A stretch of DNA of 64,000 nt from Streptomyces sp. 378 (lineage in GTDB: Bacteria > Actinomycetota > Actinomycetes > Streptomycetales > Streptomycetaceae), in assembly GCF_030124145.1 (NCBI RefSeq), contig NZ_JASKMS010000035.1, positions 1 through 64,000 of the forward strand, written 5' to 3'. Below the pieces are notes generated by a model. The model saw only the letters and a list, made by a program, of their open reading frames with translations. It did no database searches and was not told the DNA's origin. Positions 50,247-59,169 of this stretch are shown one piece after another; within the stretch, counting starts at the first letter, position 1, and every line of letters starts with the position of its first letter. The translations under genes were made by a program, and so were the position numbers.

Positions 50247-51404
50247 TCAGGCGTCGGGCGACCGGCGGTCGGTGACGAGATCCATGCGCGCCCGTTCGAG
50301 GAGGCGGTCGAGGCCGCCGTCCTTCGCCACGGGCGCGTCCATGCCCGCGGCGTCCTCCAGGAGCGTCGTCAGCTCGGCCACCTGCGCCGTGTCGGACAGA
50401 CCGAGAAGGAGGCCGGGGTCGGCGTCCTGGAGTCGGCCGCGTACGTCGATCAGCCGTACGACGACGTCGTCGCGCTGGAAGATCGTGCTGCGCAGCACCG
50501 GGCTGCGCGGGTCGTCCGCCGCCGCCTCGTCACGCCGGGCCAGGAGTTCGGCCAGCCGCATTCCGCGCTCCGGCCGCGCCGGGTAGTACAGGGCGTACCG
50601 CTCGGCCCGGGGGTTCTGCTCTCCCGCTGTCACATGGTGGACGGCCGGCAGTGCGGCCCGGGTGAAGAAGACCCTGGCGGACTCGGGGTCGTTGAGGTCC
50701 CGGTCCTGCTCGAGATGGGGATTGATGGCCTCCTCGACGGCCCGCACCTCGGGCTGCCGGGCGACGTGACGCAGCGCGGCCAGCAGGTCGCCCCGGACCT
50801 CGACGGCCCGCACCACCCGGTTGCCGTGCATGAACAGCGAGGTGCGGCACAGCCGGGTGGTGTCGTCGACCTTCGGCTCGGGCGACTCGTAGTCGGCGAG
50901 GATCTTGGCGACGATCTCCTCGCTGCCCGGCTTGACGGTGAAGGTGAGCGCGTGCCGGATCACACCGTCGCCGATCCTGGGGGCGGTCTGGAGCCGGCGG
51001 TCCGCCCGGTCGGCGTCCGTCGCGGGGCCGCCGGTCTCGCGGACGACGTGGAAGCGCAACGACCGGGTGTCGCGCACGCAGCTGTGCAGCGGCTCCACCA
51101 TTCGCACGTGTTCTTCGCTGTTGACCCAGGCGAGGAACGGCGGGGCGCTCTCCCACTCACTGGTGATGAGCCACTGGGAGGGGTTCTCGATCGACTGGCA
51201 CAGCTGGTCGCTGACGTGACCGGGGACGGACGCGACCTGATTGCACAACTGTTCGTAGGCCTCGAGGAACTCCTGCTGGGCTCCGTCGTTGACGTCGACC
51301 AGCAGGACGACTCGGAGCCGGGAACCGTCGAACACGGACTGGGAGACATGGTGCGACGCCTGACGCGCCCGCGAACCTGCCACCTGTTCGGACGTGGTGG
51401 TCAT
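50247..51404 (-). CDS. whiE ORFI: SchA/CurD-domain protein (WhiE ORFI-like)
   Basis: 385 residues from the ATG at 51404 (AAGGAG upstream); a GTG at 51413 is possible. An N-terminal antibiotic-biosynthesis monooxygenase-like ferredoxin fold (RLRVVLLVDVNDGAQQEFLE, SDQLCQSIENPSQWLITSEW) is followed by the SchA/CurD region (VIRHALTFTVKPGSEEIV, RTSLFMHGNRVVRAVEVRGD, RAERYALYYPARPERG). It is the first gene of the operon in spore-pigment clusters. Its exact reaction is unknown; an oxygenase or cyclase role has been proposed for the family. Confidence 0.93.
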   Translation of the reverse strand: MTTTSEQVAGSRARQASHHVSQSVFDGSRLRVVLLVDVNDGAQQEFLEAYEQLCNQVASVPGHVSDQLCQSIENPSQWLITSEWESAPPFLAWVNSEEHVRMVEPLHSCVRDTRSLRFHVVRETGGPATDADRADRRLQTAPRIGDGVIRHALTFTVKPGSEEIVAKILADYESPEPKVDDTTRLCRTSLFMHGNRVVRAVEVRGDLLAALRHVARQPEVRAVEEAINPHLEQDRDLNDPESARVFFTRAALPAVHHVTAGEQNPRAERYALYYPARPERGMRLAELLARRDEAAADDPRSPVLRSTIFQRDDVVVRLIDVRGRLQDADPGLLLGLSDTAQVAELTTLLEDAAGMDAPVAKDGGLDRLLERARMDLVTDRRSPDA

Positions 51405-51790
51405 CCTGCGCACATCTCCTTCGCGGAGGGGAAAGTGAGCGCTGGTCGCCGTGGTGCGACGTCAGCGTTCCTCGATCCTGTTGCCGTCTCCGCACATCGC
51501 GCGACTCGGACGAAGTAGGTGAGTGACGGGGCGGGGACGCCCGGGACGAGAAGTGCCCAGACGGAGCGGGCGATCCGCGCGGTCCTCGGCCTGCCGGTCG
51601 CACTCCCCCGCACAGGTGACGAGCACATGTTCGCGTCCCGATGGTTTCGTCATACACCGATCACGGGAAACGGCGCCGCCGGTCTTCTGTCCCGGTCGGG
51701 GCGGCCGACATCCCGCCCGTCGGCTCGCCCCGACCGGGACCAGATCGCGCCGCAGCCGGCCCCGGCTGCGCGATCGGATCCCCAGGATGA
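51405..51790. other. Intergenic region before the pigment operon, with two hairpins
   Basis: On the minus strand this 386-bp region follows the hydroxylase gene and precedes ORFI, so it must hold the operon promoter. Hairpin 1 (51690-51739) has 14-bp outer arms TCCCGGTCGGGGCG / CGCCCCGACCGGGA and 6-bp inner arms GCCGAC / GTCGGC. Hairpin 2 (51743-51775) has GATCG and CGCAGCCGG arms with one three-base bulge. Together they look like a strong terminator of the hydroxylase transcript. Confidence 0.6.
51690..51739 (-). terminator. Large composite hairpin downstream of the hydroxylase gene
   Basis: Outer arms of 14 bp and inner arms of 6 bp, separated by a single unpaired T, close a nine-base loop (ATCCCGCCC). 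It starts 51 bases after the hydroxylase stop on the minus strand. It would separate hydroxylase transcription from that of the operon. Confidence 0.7.
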
Positions 51791-53449
51791 TCAGGCGACT
51801 GCCAGCGCGGTCCGCAGCACCTCGTGCAGCGCCGCCTCGGCATCCGCGTCCGGCCCCTGCGACCGCCACACGACGAACCCGTCGGGCCGGACGAGCACGG
51901 CGCCCCCGGGACCCGTCCCATGGCGCTCCGCCCAGTCGGCGGCGTCCTCCGGCACCAGGTCGGCCTCAGCTCCGGTGCCCACCCGGTACGACCTGAGCGG
52001 AATGGACAGCTTGTCGGCGAGGCGCACGGCGACCTCGTGCCACTCGTTCGGCTCAGTGGCGTCACTGAGCAGCACGAGGGACCGCTCGTAGAGGTCGAGC
52101 GTCGAGATCCGTTCGTCCCCTCGGCGTACCCACAGGTGGGGGGCCCGGCTGCCGGGGCCGCCGGTCAGGTCGAGGCGCTCCGGCACCACCGGGACTTCAG
52201 GGTCGGCGCCGACGACGGCCCCCTGCGGGTAGCGGTAGCCGAGGGCGACGTTGAGGATGCCCTTCTGAGGGCCACCACCGCCCGCCGCGGGGGGCGCGGC
52301 GAATCCGGGGTGGCTGTGCTCGGCGGACCGGACCGCGGCCCGCGCACTGGTGGCCTCGGCGACGGGACGGCGCTCCGCGTCGTAGGTGTCCAGCAGGTCC
52401 TCCCCCGCCCAGCCGTCGAGCACCGCGGCCAGCTTCCAGGCCAGGTTGTGGGCGTCCTGGATACCGGTGTTGGAACCGAAGGCGCCGGTGGGGGACATCT
52501 CATGAGCCGAGTCACCGGCCAGGAAGACCCGTCCCGACCGATAGCTGCGGGCGACACGCTGAGCGGCGTGCCAGGGGGCCCTGCCGGTGATCTCCACGTC
52601 GAGGTCGGGGACCCCGACCGCCCGGCGGATGTGTTCGACGCACCGCTCGTCCGTGAACTCCTCCAAGGCCTGCCCGCGCTCAGGGTGCCAGGGGGCGTGG
52701 AAGACCCAGTTCTCGCGGTTGTCCACCGGCAGCAGGGCGCCGTCGGCCTCCGGGTTCGTCAGGTAGCAGACGATGAAGTGACGGTCGCCCACGACATCGG
52801 CGAGACGGCGGGAGCGGAACGTGAGGCTGACGTTGTGGAACAGGTCGCCGGGGCCGCTCTGGCCGATACCGAGTTGCTCACGCACGGGGCTGCGCGGGCC
52901 GTCCGCGGCGACGAGGTAGTCCGCACGGATGGTGGTGTGCTCACCTGTCTCGCGGCTCTTGACCACGGCGGTCACTCCCGCGGCGTCGCTGTCGAACGAC
53001 ATCAGTTCGGTGGAGAACCGCAGGTCGCCCCCGTGCTCGCGGGCATGGTCGAGCAGGACCGGTTCGAGGTCGTTCTGGCTGCACAGGCACCAGGCGCTCG
53101 GGCTGAAGCGGGCCAGCCCACCACCCGGGTCGATGTCCCTGAACAGCCACTCGCCCGCGTCGCCGACCAGGGTGGGCGTCTGCAGGATGCCGTGGTTGAC
53201 GGCCAGGGTGGCGGCCGCGTCCCGGATCGCCTTCTCGACACCCGCCACCCGGAACAGTTCCATCGTGCGGACGTTGTTGCCACGGCCTCGTGGGTGGATG
53301 GAGGTGCCTGCGTGGCGCTCCACCAGCATGTGCGGTACTCCCAGCCGTCCCAGGAACAACGAGGTCGACAGGCCGACCAGGGAGCCGCCCACGATGAGGA
53401 CCGGGACACTGATGGTGTGGGCGCCCGTCCGTCCGGCTCGTTCGTTCAT
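51791..53449 (-). CDS. whiE ORFVIII: FAD-dependent aromatic polyketide hydroxylase (WhiE ORFVIII-like)
   Basis: 552 residues from the ATG at 53449 (GGAGG upstream). The FAD fold SVPVLIVGGSLVGLSTSLFL is followed by the class A flavoprotein hydroxylase motifs PRGRGNNVRTMELFR, DYLVAADGPRSPVREQLGI and VFLAGDSAHEMSPTGAFGSNTGIQDAHN (residues about 315-345; GD with FAD ribityl contact). The C-terminal thioredoxin-like domain is present. It would hydroxylate the cyclised pigment precursor. In S. coelicolor the ORFVIII gene is divergent from ORFI; here it is on the same strand. Confidence 0.92.
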   Translation of the reverse strand: MNERAGRTGAHTISVPVLIVGGSLVGLSTSLFLGRLGVPHMLVERHAGTSIHPRGRGNNVRTMELFRVAGVEKAIRDAAATLAVNHGILQTPTLVGDAGEWLFRDIDPGGGLARFSPSAWCLCSQNDLEPVLLDHAREHGGDLRFSTELMSFDSDAAGVTAVVKSRETGEHTTIRADYLVAADGPRSPVREQLGIGQSGPGDLFHNVSLTFRSRRLADVVGDRHFIVCYLTNPEADGALLPVDNRENWVFHAPWHPERGQALEEFTDERCVEHIRRAVGVPDLDVEITGRAPWHAAQRVARSYRSGRVFLAGDSAHEMSPTGAFGSNTGIQDAHNLAWKLAAVLDGWAGEDLLDTYDAERRPVAEATSARAAVRSAEHSHPGFAAPPAAGGGGPQKGILNVALGYRYPQGAVVGADPEVPVVPERLDLTGGPGSRAPHLWVRRGDERISTLDLYERSLVLLSDATEPNEWHEVAVRLADKLSIPLRSYRVGTGAEADLVPEDAADWAERHGTGPGGAVLVRPDGFVVWRSQGPDADAEAALHEVLRTALAVA

Positions 53450-53754
53450 CACTCTCGCCTCCAGCGCATCGATGCCGCCGACCCAGCCGGATACGGCGGA
53501 GATCCTCATCCATGCCCCGGGAAGGTGACGGCGCCTCAGGCTTCACCCGGCTGCGTCGCGCTGCGGGCAACGCCGGACCGGCCCGGACGAACCACCTCAC
53601 CTGAAGGATCTACGCTCCGACCGACGTGCCCGGCGCCCGTGTCCCGTCGCCGGAGTCCGGCCGTCGAAGCGGCCCCCGGGACACACCGACGCCGTCTGTT
53701 CCGTCGCCGTGCACCACGACGGCCGGGCGACTGCCGTGAGGTGGGGCGGGACAT

Positions 53755-53790
53755 GCCTGTGGGCCCCGGGTGATCCCGGGGCCCACAGGC
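53755..53790. terminator. Perfect 16-bp hairpin, terminator-like
   Basis: GCCTGTGGGCCCCGGG and CCCGGGGCCCACAGGC flank TGAT. It lies 19 bases beyond the stop of the small hydrophobic protein gene on the minus strand. No T-run follows. Confidence 0.82.
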
Positions 53791-53808
53791 CGGCAGCGGT
53801 TCGGTGGG

Positions 53809-53979
53809 CTACCAGCGATACCAGCGGCCCTTGCGGCCTCCTGTGTCCGCGCTGCGCATCACGAAGCCCAGCAGCCAGACGACCAGCACGATGACGGCGA
53901 TCCACCACAGTGCCTTCAGCGCGAATCCCGCGCCGAAGAGGACCAGAGCCAGAAGCAGAACGAGAAGCAGGGGAACCAT
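53809..53979 (-). CDS. Small hydrophobic membrane protein, 56 aa
   Basis: ATG at 53979 with GGAGGT upstream; stop at 53809. Two membrane segments (VPLLLVLLLALVLFGAGF and LWWIAVIVLVVWLLGFVM) precede a basic tail GGRKGRWYRW. Peptides with this exact layout are widespread in streptomycetes and have no known function. A strong terminator follows. It was found by reading the strand directly and is shorter than usual gene-finder limits. Confidence 0.82.
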   Translation of the reverse strand: MVPLLLVLLLALVLFGAGFALKALWWIAVIVLVVWLLGFVMRSADTGGRKGRWYRW

Positions 53980-54119
53980 AGTTATCGACCTCCGTCACTC
54001 CTCGTGCCCGGCGATGCGAAGAAAACACGACCGATCTCCCTGGTTTCTTCACTCTTTTTCCGGGAATTGGGCCTGATTCCTCACTTGGCTCGATCAGATC
54101 TCGTCCGGCGGGAAGTCCC

Positions 54120-54730
54120 CGTCGCGGAGGACGGCTCTCACCGAACTCGGCGTCGTTCAACGTCGGCACCCCGAAGAAGCCGCTCATGAGTCCGTTCAGG
54201 TCCAGCGTCGTGGCACCGGCCGGAGCGGTGGGCTTGGCGCCCTCGCGCAGCCGCACGGTCAGACCCAGCTTCTTGACCGCGGCGCCCTCGGCCAACTCGG
54301 CGAGGTCCGCCTCCACTTGGGACGGCTCGCCGTCCTTGAACGTGAAGTCCGCCGTCACCTTGGCGTCGGGAACGTCCTTCGGGTCCTCGGCCGTAGGCAG
54401 GCCCATGCCCGGCGGCAGGTCCTTCGCCGGCAGGCGATCTCACCGAGCAGGTCGGTGATCAGCGTACGGAAGGGGGCCGTGGCGACGATGTGCTCGGTGC
54501 CGTCGCCGTCGCCGGTCGTCTTGAACTTCCCATCACGGGCGACGACCTCGCGAAGCGCCCTCACGAGCTTCTTCTGCGTTGCAGCATCGAGGGACGGCGC
54601 GGGCGCGGGACCGCCTTCGGCCTCCTGGCCCTTGGCGACGGCCTCTTCCATCTTCTTGGTGCTGAACTTCACCCACTTGCCCTCGATGACGTCCTTCAAC
54701 GCCCCGGCCTCCGGGGGCAGCTCACGTGAT
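54120..54730 (-). pseudogene. Degraded lipoprotein-like gene, frameshifted and 5'-truncated
   Basis: The first frame reads ELPPEAGALKDVIEGKWVKF, KLVRALREVVARDGKFKTTG, then HIVATAPFRTLITDLLGEI. At about 54430 a frameshift moves it to KDLPPGMGLPTAEDPKDVPD, VTADFTFKDGEPSQVEADLA and LNGLMSGFFGVP. Together this looks like a secreted lipoprotein with repeated beta-strands (LppX/LprG-like in general style). The lipobox and N-terminus are missing, and the 5' edge at about 54725 joins unrelated sequence. The family is not certain; the break is. Confidence 0.65.
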
Positions 54731-54837
54731 CGTTCACAAGACTCACCACACGCCCCTAGGGTTGTGCTGTCCGGTGAGTGCCCGGGGCTGCCCGGCGCCC
54801 ACCGACAACACGTCGACGGGAACGGGAGGTTCGGGCC

Positions 54838-55698
54838 TTGTTCGAGGACTTCGAGGTCAGGCAGGTCGAGGTCGATGAGGCATCGATCCTCGTTCGCCAC
54901 GGCGGGGAGGGGCCGCCGGTGGTGCTGCTGCACGGCCATCCGCGTACCTCCGCGACCTGGCATCGGGTGGCCCCACTCCTCGTCCGGCGAGGTTTCACCG
55001 TGGTCTGCCCCGATCTCCGGGGGTACGGCCGTTCCACCGGCCCGGCGCCCACCGCGGACCACGCCGCTCACTCCAAGCGGGCCGTCGCCGGTGATGTGGT
55101 CGAGGTGATGCGCTCCCTCGGCCATGCCCGGTTCGCGCTCGCCGGGCACGACCGCGGAGGCTATGTCGCGTTGCGTCTCGCGCTCGACCATCCCGACGCG
55201 GTCTCCCAGGTGGCACTGATCGACTGCCTGCCCCTCACCGAACATCTGTCCCGCATCACGCCGGAGTTCGCCACGCAGTGGTGGCACTGGTTCTTCTTCG
55301 CCCAGCCGGAGATCCCCGAGCGGGTCATCAACGCCGACCCGGACAGTTGGTATCACGGCGACCCGCGGAGCATGGGACAGGAGAACCACGACGAGTGGCG
55401 CATGGCCACTAGGAACCCCGCCGTGGTCCGGGCGATGCTGGAGGACTACCGGGCCGGCCTCACCGTCGACCGGCGACACGAGGAGGACGACCTCGCCGCC
55501 GGAGTGCGGATCCGGTGCCCGGCACTGATCCTCTGGTCGCTCCGGGACGACCTCGAAGAACTGTACGGGAACCCGCTGAAGATCTGGCGCCGGTGGGCAC
55601 CGGACGTACGCGGTCACGGCATCGACTCCGGACACCACGTGGCCGAAGAAGCGCCGGAGGCGCTCGCCTCCTCCCTCGCCGGCTTCTTCGCCCGCTGA
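54838..55698 (+). CDS. Alpha/beta hydrolase, haloacetate dehalogenase-like
   Basis: 286 residues. TTG at 54838 after GGGAGG is the likely start; an in-frame GTG at 54778 would add 20 residues that do not look like protein. VVLLHGHPRTSATWHRVAP is the oxyanion region, FALAGHDRGGYVALRLA has Asp as nucleophile, and HGIDSGHHVAEE the catalytic His. An Asp nucleophile in GHDRGG with WWHWFFFAQ helix features matches haloacetate/fluoroacetate dehalogenases. Epoxide hydrolysis is the alternative. Confidence 0.87.
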   Translation: MFEDFEVRQVEVDEASILVRHGGEGPPVVLLHGHPRTSATWHRVAPLLVRRGFTVVCPDLRGYGRSTGPAPTADHAAHSKRAVAGDVVEVMRSLGHARFALAGHDRGGYVALRLALDHPDAVSQVALIDCLPLTEHLSRITPEFATQWWHWFFFAQPEIPERVINADPDSWYHGDPRSMGQENHDEWRMATRNPAVVRAMLEDYRAGLTVDRRHEEDDLAAGVRIRCPALILWSLRDDLEELYGNPLKIWRRWAPDVRGHGIDSGHHVAEEAPEALASSLAGFFAR

Positions 55699-55784
55699 CC
55701 GAGGGGCCCCATACGCCGGTCCTCACCGGCCCGCGGTGGGTCGCGGTCACGGTCGGCGGCTGCACCGCGCAGAGGGTCGGCGTG

Positions 55785-56774
55785 TCACAGCCAGCCGTTG
55801 CGGCGGAAGGCCCGGTACAGCAGTCCGGCCCCCAGGGCCATCACGGCCAGCGCGCACGGATAGCCGTAACGCCAGTCCAGCTCGGGCATCTCGGCGAAGT
55901 TCATGCCGTAGACCCCTGCGACCAGCGTGGGGAGGGCCAGGATGGCCGCCCACGCGCTGATGCGGCGCATGTCGTCGTTCTGCCAGGTGCTCACCTTCGC
56001 CAGATGGGCGTCCAGGACGGAGCCGAGCAGGTCGTCCAAGGCGTGAACCTCGATGTCGGTGCGGGTGAGGTGGTCCGCGACGTCGCGGAAGTACGGCACC
56101 ATCTGCCGCGGCCAGGCGTCCCGCGGTGTGGTGAAGTCATGCACCACCGGCACCAGGGGCTGGACGGCGTCGCGGAACTCCACGACCTCCCGCTTGAGTG
56201 AGTAGATCTGCTCCGTCAGGTCGTCGCGGGAGGGCGAGAACACGCACCGTTCCAGCTCGGTGAGGTCCGAGCGGACCTGTGCCGCCGCCTGTGCGTAGGC
56301 GTCGACGATCACGTCGATGACCGCGTGCAGGACACTCACCGGTCCGAGACGTGCCATCTGCGGGGCGTCCGCCAGCCGGGCGGCAGCCTCCGCCGTCGGG
56401 TCGGCCGCACCGTGCCGGACGCTCAGCGCGAAGGACGGACCGAGGAAGATCATCACCTCGCCGGTTTCGACGTCCTCGGTCTGTTCGACGAACCACAGTG
56501 TCCGCACGGCGACCGCCAGTACGTCACCGTAGCGCTCCTGCTTGGGTCGCTGATGAGCTTGGACGGCGTCCTCGATCGCCAGGGGGTGCAGCTCCAGGTA
56601 CTCGCCCAGTCGCTGCAGCTCGTCCTGGTCCGGTTCGTCCATCCTGATCCAGGCGAACTCGTCCGGCTTCAGCGCGGCCAGGCGGTCGAGGACGACCTGG
56701 CATTCTTCGCCCTTCGACCGGCACTCGATCATTTCGCACTCGTCCGTCTGCTCTCGGTAGATCGCGCACTCCAT
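55785..56774 (-). CDS. corA: CorA-family magnesium/divalent-metal transporter
   Basis: 329 residues from the ATG at 56774. A cytoplasmic alpha/beta domain (AWIRMDEPDQDELQRLGEYL, HPLAIEDAVQAHQRPKQERY) is followed by a long helix and two C-terminal membrane helices. The pore signature is VYGMNFAEMPEL (Gly-Met-Asn) after ISAWAAILALPTLVAG. CorA forms pentameric Mg2+ channels. The C-terminus RAFRRNGWL is basic as expected. It is divergent from the small membrane protein at 56939. Confidence 0.94.
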   Translation of the reverse strand: MECAIYREQTDECEMIECRSKGEECQVVLDRLAALKPDEFAWIRMDEPDQDELQRLGEYLELHPLAIEDAVQAHQRPKQERYGDVLAVAVRTLWFVEQTEDVETGEVMIFLGPSFALSVRHGAADPTAEAAARLADAPQMARLGPVSVLHAVIDVIVDAYAQAAAQVRSDLTELERCVFSPSRDDLTEQIYSLKREVVEFRDAVQPLVPVVHDFTTPRDAWPRQMVPYFRDVADHLTRTDIEVHALDDLLGSVLDAHLAKVSTWQNDDMRRISAWAAILALPTLVAGVYGMNFAEMPELDWRYGYPCALAVMALGAGLLYRAFRRNGWL

Positions 56775-56938
56775 GCCCCCTCGGATGCTTCCGCCACCGC
56801 GTTCCATGCGCGGGCGGCACACGGAGCCCGGGGGCCACGCGCCACCTGCACCATGCGGTCACAAGACCCTCACGTTTCTCCGCCGCCGACGGAGCCTGGG
56901 CGGGCACCCGGATGTCACCGACCGGAGGGAACTGGGCT

Positions 56939-57142
56939 GTGATCACTGTCGCCTTGCTGCTGCTGCCGGCTCTGGGTGTGCTGCTGTATGTCATGGATCG
57001 TGTCGAGGACCGCCTGTCGGCCCGCCCGTCGGCGGCCCGACACGCGCGTAAGCGTCACCTTCGACTGGTGCACAGCGCCGCCCCGTTCCGTACCGAACGG
57101 AGTCCGGCCAGGCATTCCGCCCAACGCGGCGAGGCAGCCTGA
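56939..57142 (+). CDS. Small single-pass membrane protein, 67 aa
   Basis: GTG at 56939 with GGAGGGA eight bases upstream. The peptide is ITVALLLLPALGVLLYVMDR, an uncleaved membrane anchor, followed by a basic cytoplasmic tail (ARHARKRHLRLVHSA). The function is unknown. It lies divergent from corA and 128 bases upstream of the YihY gene. Confidence 0.65.
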   Translation: MITVALLLLPALGVLLYVMDRVEDRLSARPSAARHARKRHLRLVHSAAPFRTERSPARHSAQRGEAA

Positions 57143-57270
57143 CGCCGCCACAGGGCTGCCGGCCAGGGGCGCCCGCCCCGGCACGAGGTGCTGCCCGTGG
57201 GGGCGAATGTCCTCCGCCCCAGCCGCCCCCGTAGCCCGGTTGAGCCGACGCCCGCGGGTACTCGACGGGT

Positions 57271-58332
57271 ATGAAGCCGCAACTTCCCGGGTGGAAAGAG
57301 CACCACGGCAGCGACGACGCAACCGAACCGGACATCCCGCCGCCTGAGGAAGTGGGCCCCGGCCCCGCGGTGGAGCGGCGCGCACCGGACAAGCCGACGA
57401 AGCTGCCGAAGACGGCATGGGCGGCGATGCCGAAAGGCTGCCTGCGTGAGTTCAGGGACGACGAGCTGGCCGACCGGGCCGCGGCGCTGACCTACTACGG
57501 CCTGTTGTCGCTGTTCCCCGCGCTGCTGGTCCTGGTGTCGCTGCTCGGACTCACCGGCAAATCCGCCACGGACGCGATGCTGGACAATCTCGAGAAGTTC
57601 ACTCCCGGCGCCGCGCGTGACATCATCACCGGCGCCGTCACCCAGTTGCAGAGCAACGCGGGTATCGGGTCGATCATGGCCGTCGTCGGCATCGTCGTGG
57701 CGGTGTGGTCGGCTTCCGGATACGTGGCCGCGTTCATCCGCGCGGCCAACCGTGTCTACGACATGCCGGAGGGCCGCCCGATGTGGAAGATCCTTCCTGT
57801 TCGGGTCGGGCTGACGGTCGCGCTGTTGGTACTCGCCGTCGTCAGCGCCCTGATGGTCGTCTTCACCGGCGCCCTGGCCCGCCAGGCCGGCACGGCCCTC
57901 GGGATCGGCGACACCGCGCTGACGGCGTGGTCGATCGCCAAATGGCCCGTCCTGGTGCTTCTGGTCACGATCATGATCGCGCTGTTGTACTGGACCAGCC
58001 CGAACGCCAGGGTGAAGGGGTTCAGGTGGATCACGCCGGGCAGCTTCCTCGCCCTGGTCATCTGGATGATCGCGTCCGGTGCCTTCGCCTTCTACGTCGC
58101 CAACTTCGCGTCGTTCAACAGGATGTACGGCACCATGGCCGGTGTCATCGTCTTTCTCGTCTGGCTGTGGATCAGCAATCTGGCGATTCTCCTCGGCCTG
58201 GAGTTCGACGCGGAGATCGTCCGGCAGCGGGCGATCGCCGGGGGGCTGTGCCCGCACGAGGAGCCCTACACCCAGCCGCGCGACACCAGGAAGTGGACCG
58301 AGAAGGACCTGCGCCGGCTGGACGAGGTATGA
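57271..58332 (+). CDS. YihY/BrkB-family inner membrane protein
   Basis: 353 residues. A Pro-rich acidic N-terminus of about 45 residues is followed by six membrane helices. Signature stretches are ADRAAALTYYGLLSLFPALL, YVAAFIRAANRVYDMPEGRP, RVKGFRWITPGSFLALVIWM and MYGTMAGVIVFLVWLWISNL. The family (earlier called ribonuclease BN in error) has no settled function; roles in envelope or transport are proposed. The PAP2 gene follows 76 bases downstream on the same strand. Confidence 0.93.
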   Translation: MKPQLPGWKEHHGSDDATEPDIPPPEEVGPGPAVERRAPDKPTKLPKTAWAAMPKGCLREFRDDELADRAAALTYYGLLSLFPALLVLVSLLGLTGKSATDAMLDNLEKFTPGAARDIITGAVTQLQSNAGIGSIMAVVGIVVAVWSASGYVAAFIRAANRVYDMPEGRPMWKILPVRVGLTVALLVLAVVSALMVVFTGALARQAGTALGIGDTALTAWSIAKWPVLVLLVTIMIALLYWTSPNARVKGFRWITPGSFLALVIWMIASGAFAFYVANFASFNRMYGTMAGVIVFLVWLWISNLAILLGLEFDAEIVRQRAIAGGLCPHEEPYTQPRDTRKWTEKDLRRLDEV

Positions 58333-58408
58333 CCGTCGTCCGGCGGATGCCGGACAGGTTCGGAAGGCCTGGCTGCTTACCTCGTAGCGTTCGGGATAAC
58401 CGCAGTTC

Positions 58409-58957
58409 ATGACAGAGCTGACGAGTTTGTTCGAGGCTGATCGCGTTCTGACCCAGCGGGCGGCTTCCCGCACCCCGCCGAGAGTCGCCAAGGCGCTGTC
58501 CGCGGTCGAGGAGTGCGCGGAGAGCACCAAGCTCTGGTGCGGGGCCGCCGCGGCCATGGCCTGGCTGGGCGGATGGCGGGGCCGCAAGGCGGCGGCAGCC
58601 GGGATAGGGGCCATGGTCGTGGCACAGCTGGCGTCGAACGGCCTGTGCAAGCAGCTCGCCGACCGCCCCAGGCCGCCCGCGGAGTGGATCCCGCACGACG
58701 AGGTCGCCGACCGCCCCGACTCCTCCTCGTTCCCCTCCGGGCACACGGCGGCCGCAGTCGCCTTCACCGCCGCCGTCATCCCCGTCTGGCCGGTCGCGGG
58801 CGCGCTGTGCGCCGTTCCGGCCGCCATGGTGGCCGTGGAGCGGGTGCAGTCGGGTGCCCACTATCCCACCGACGTCGCCGCCGGGGCGGCGATCGGGCTG
58901 GCCGGCGCCTGGCTCACGCGTCATGCTCCGGCGCTGCTTCTGCGTCACTGGCGGTAA
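58409..58957 (+). CDS. PAP2-family membrane phosphatase
   Basis: 182 residues from the ATG at 58409. The three phosphatase motifs are present: KQLADRPRPP, SSFPSGHTAAAVAF and RVQSGAHYPTDVAAG, with the catalytic His residues in PSGH and GAHYPTD. Four or five membrane helices are visible. Members dephosphorylate phosphatidic acid, undecaprenyl pyrophosphate or similar lipids. It probably forms a transcription unit with the YihY gene. Confidence 0.93.
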   Translation: MTELTSLFEADRVLTQRAASRTPPRVAKALSAVEECAESTKLWCGAAAAMAWLGGWRGRKAAAAGIGAMVVAQLASNGLCKQLADRPRPPAEWIPHDEVADRPDSSSFPSGHTAAAVAFTAAVIPVWPVAGALCAVPAAMVAVERVQSGAHYPTDVAAGAAIGLAGAWLTRHAPALLLRHWR

Positions 58958-59169
58958 CCCGATTCGCCGTGGCCGGAGGCGGCCCGGCCCATGACGAGCG
59001 GCGGACGGGACGAGGTCCCCCGCCGCCGTCCTGGAGGGCCCTGGTGCCTGCGGGCACCGCCCTCTCCGCAGCCGCAGACCCCGGAAGGATCGGGAAGGGA
59101 CGACGGCGAGAGGTCGCCGTGGAAGCGCCCACACTCGGCCTGCGCAAGACCTTCGGGGGCTGTGACCCT

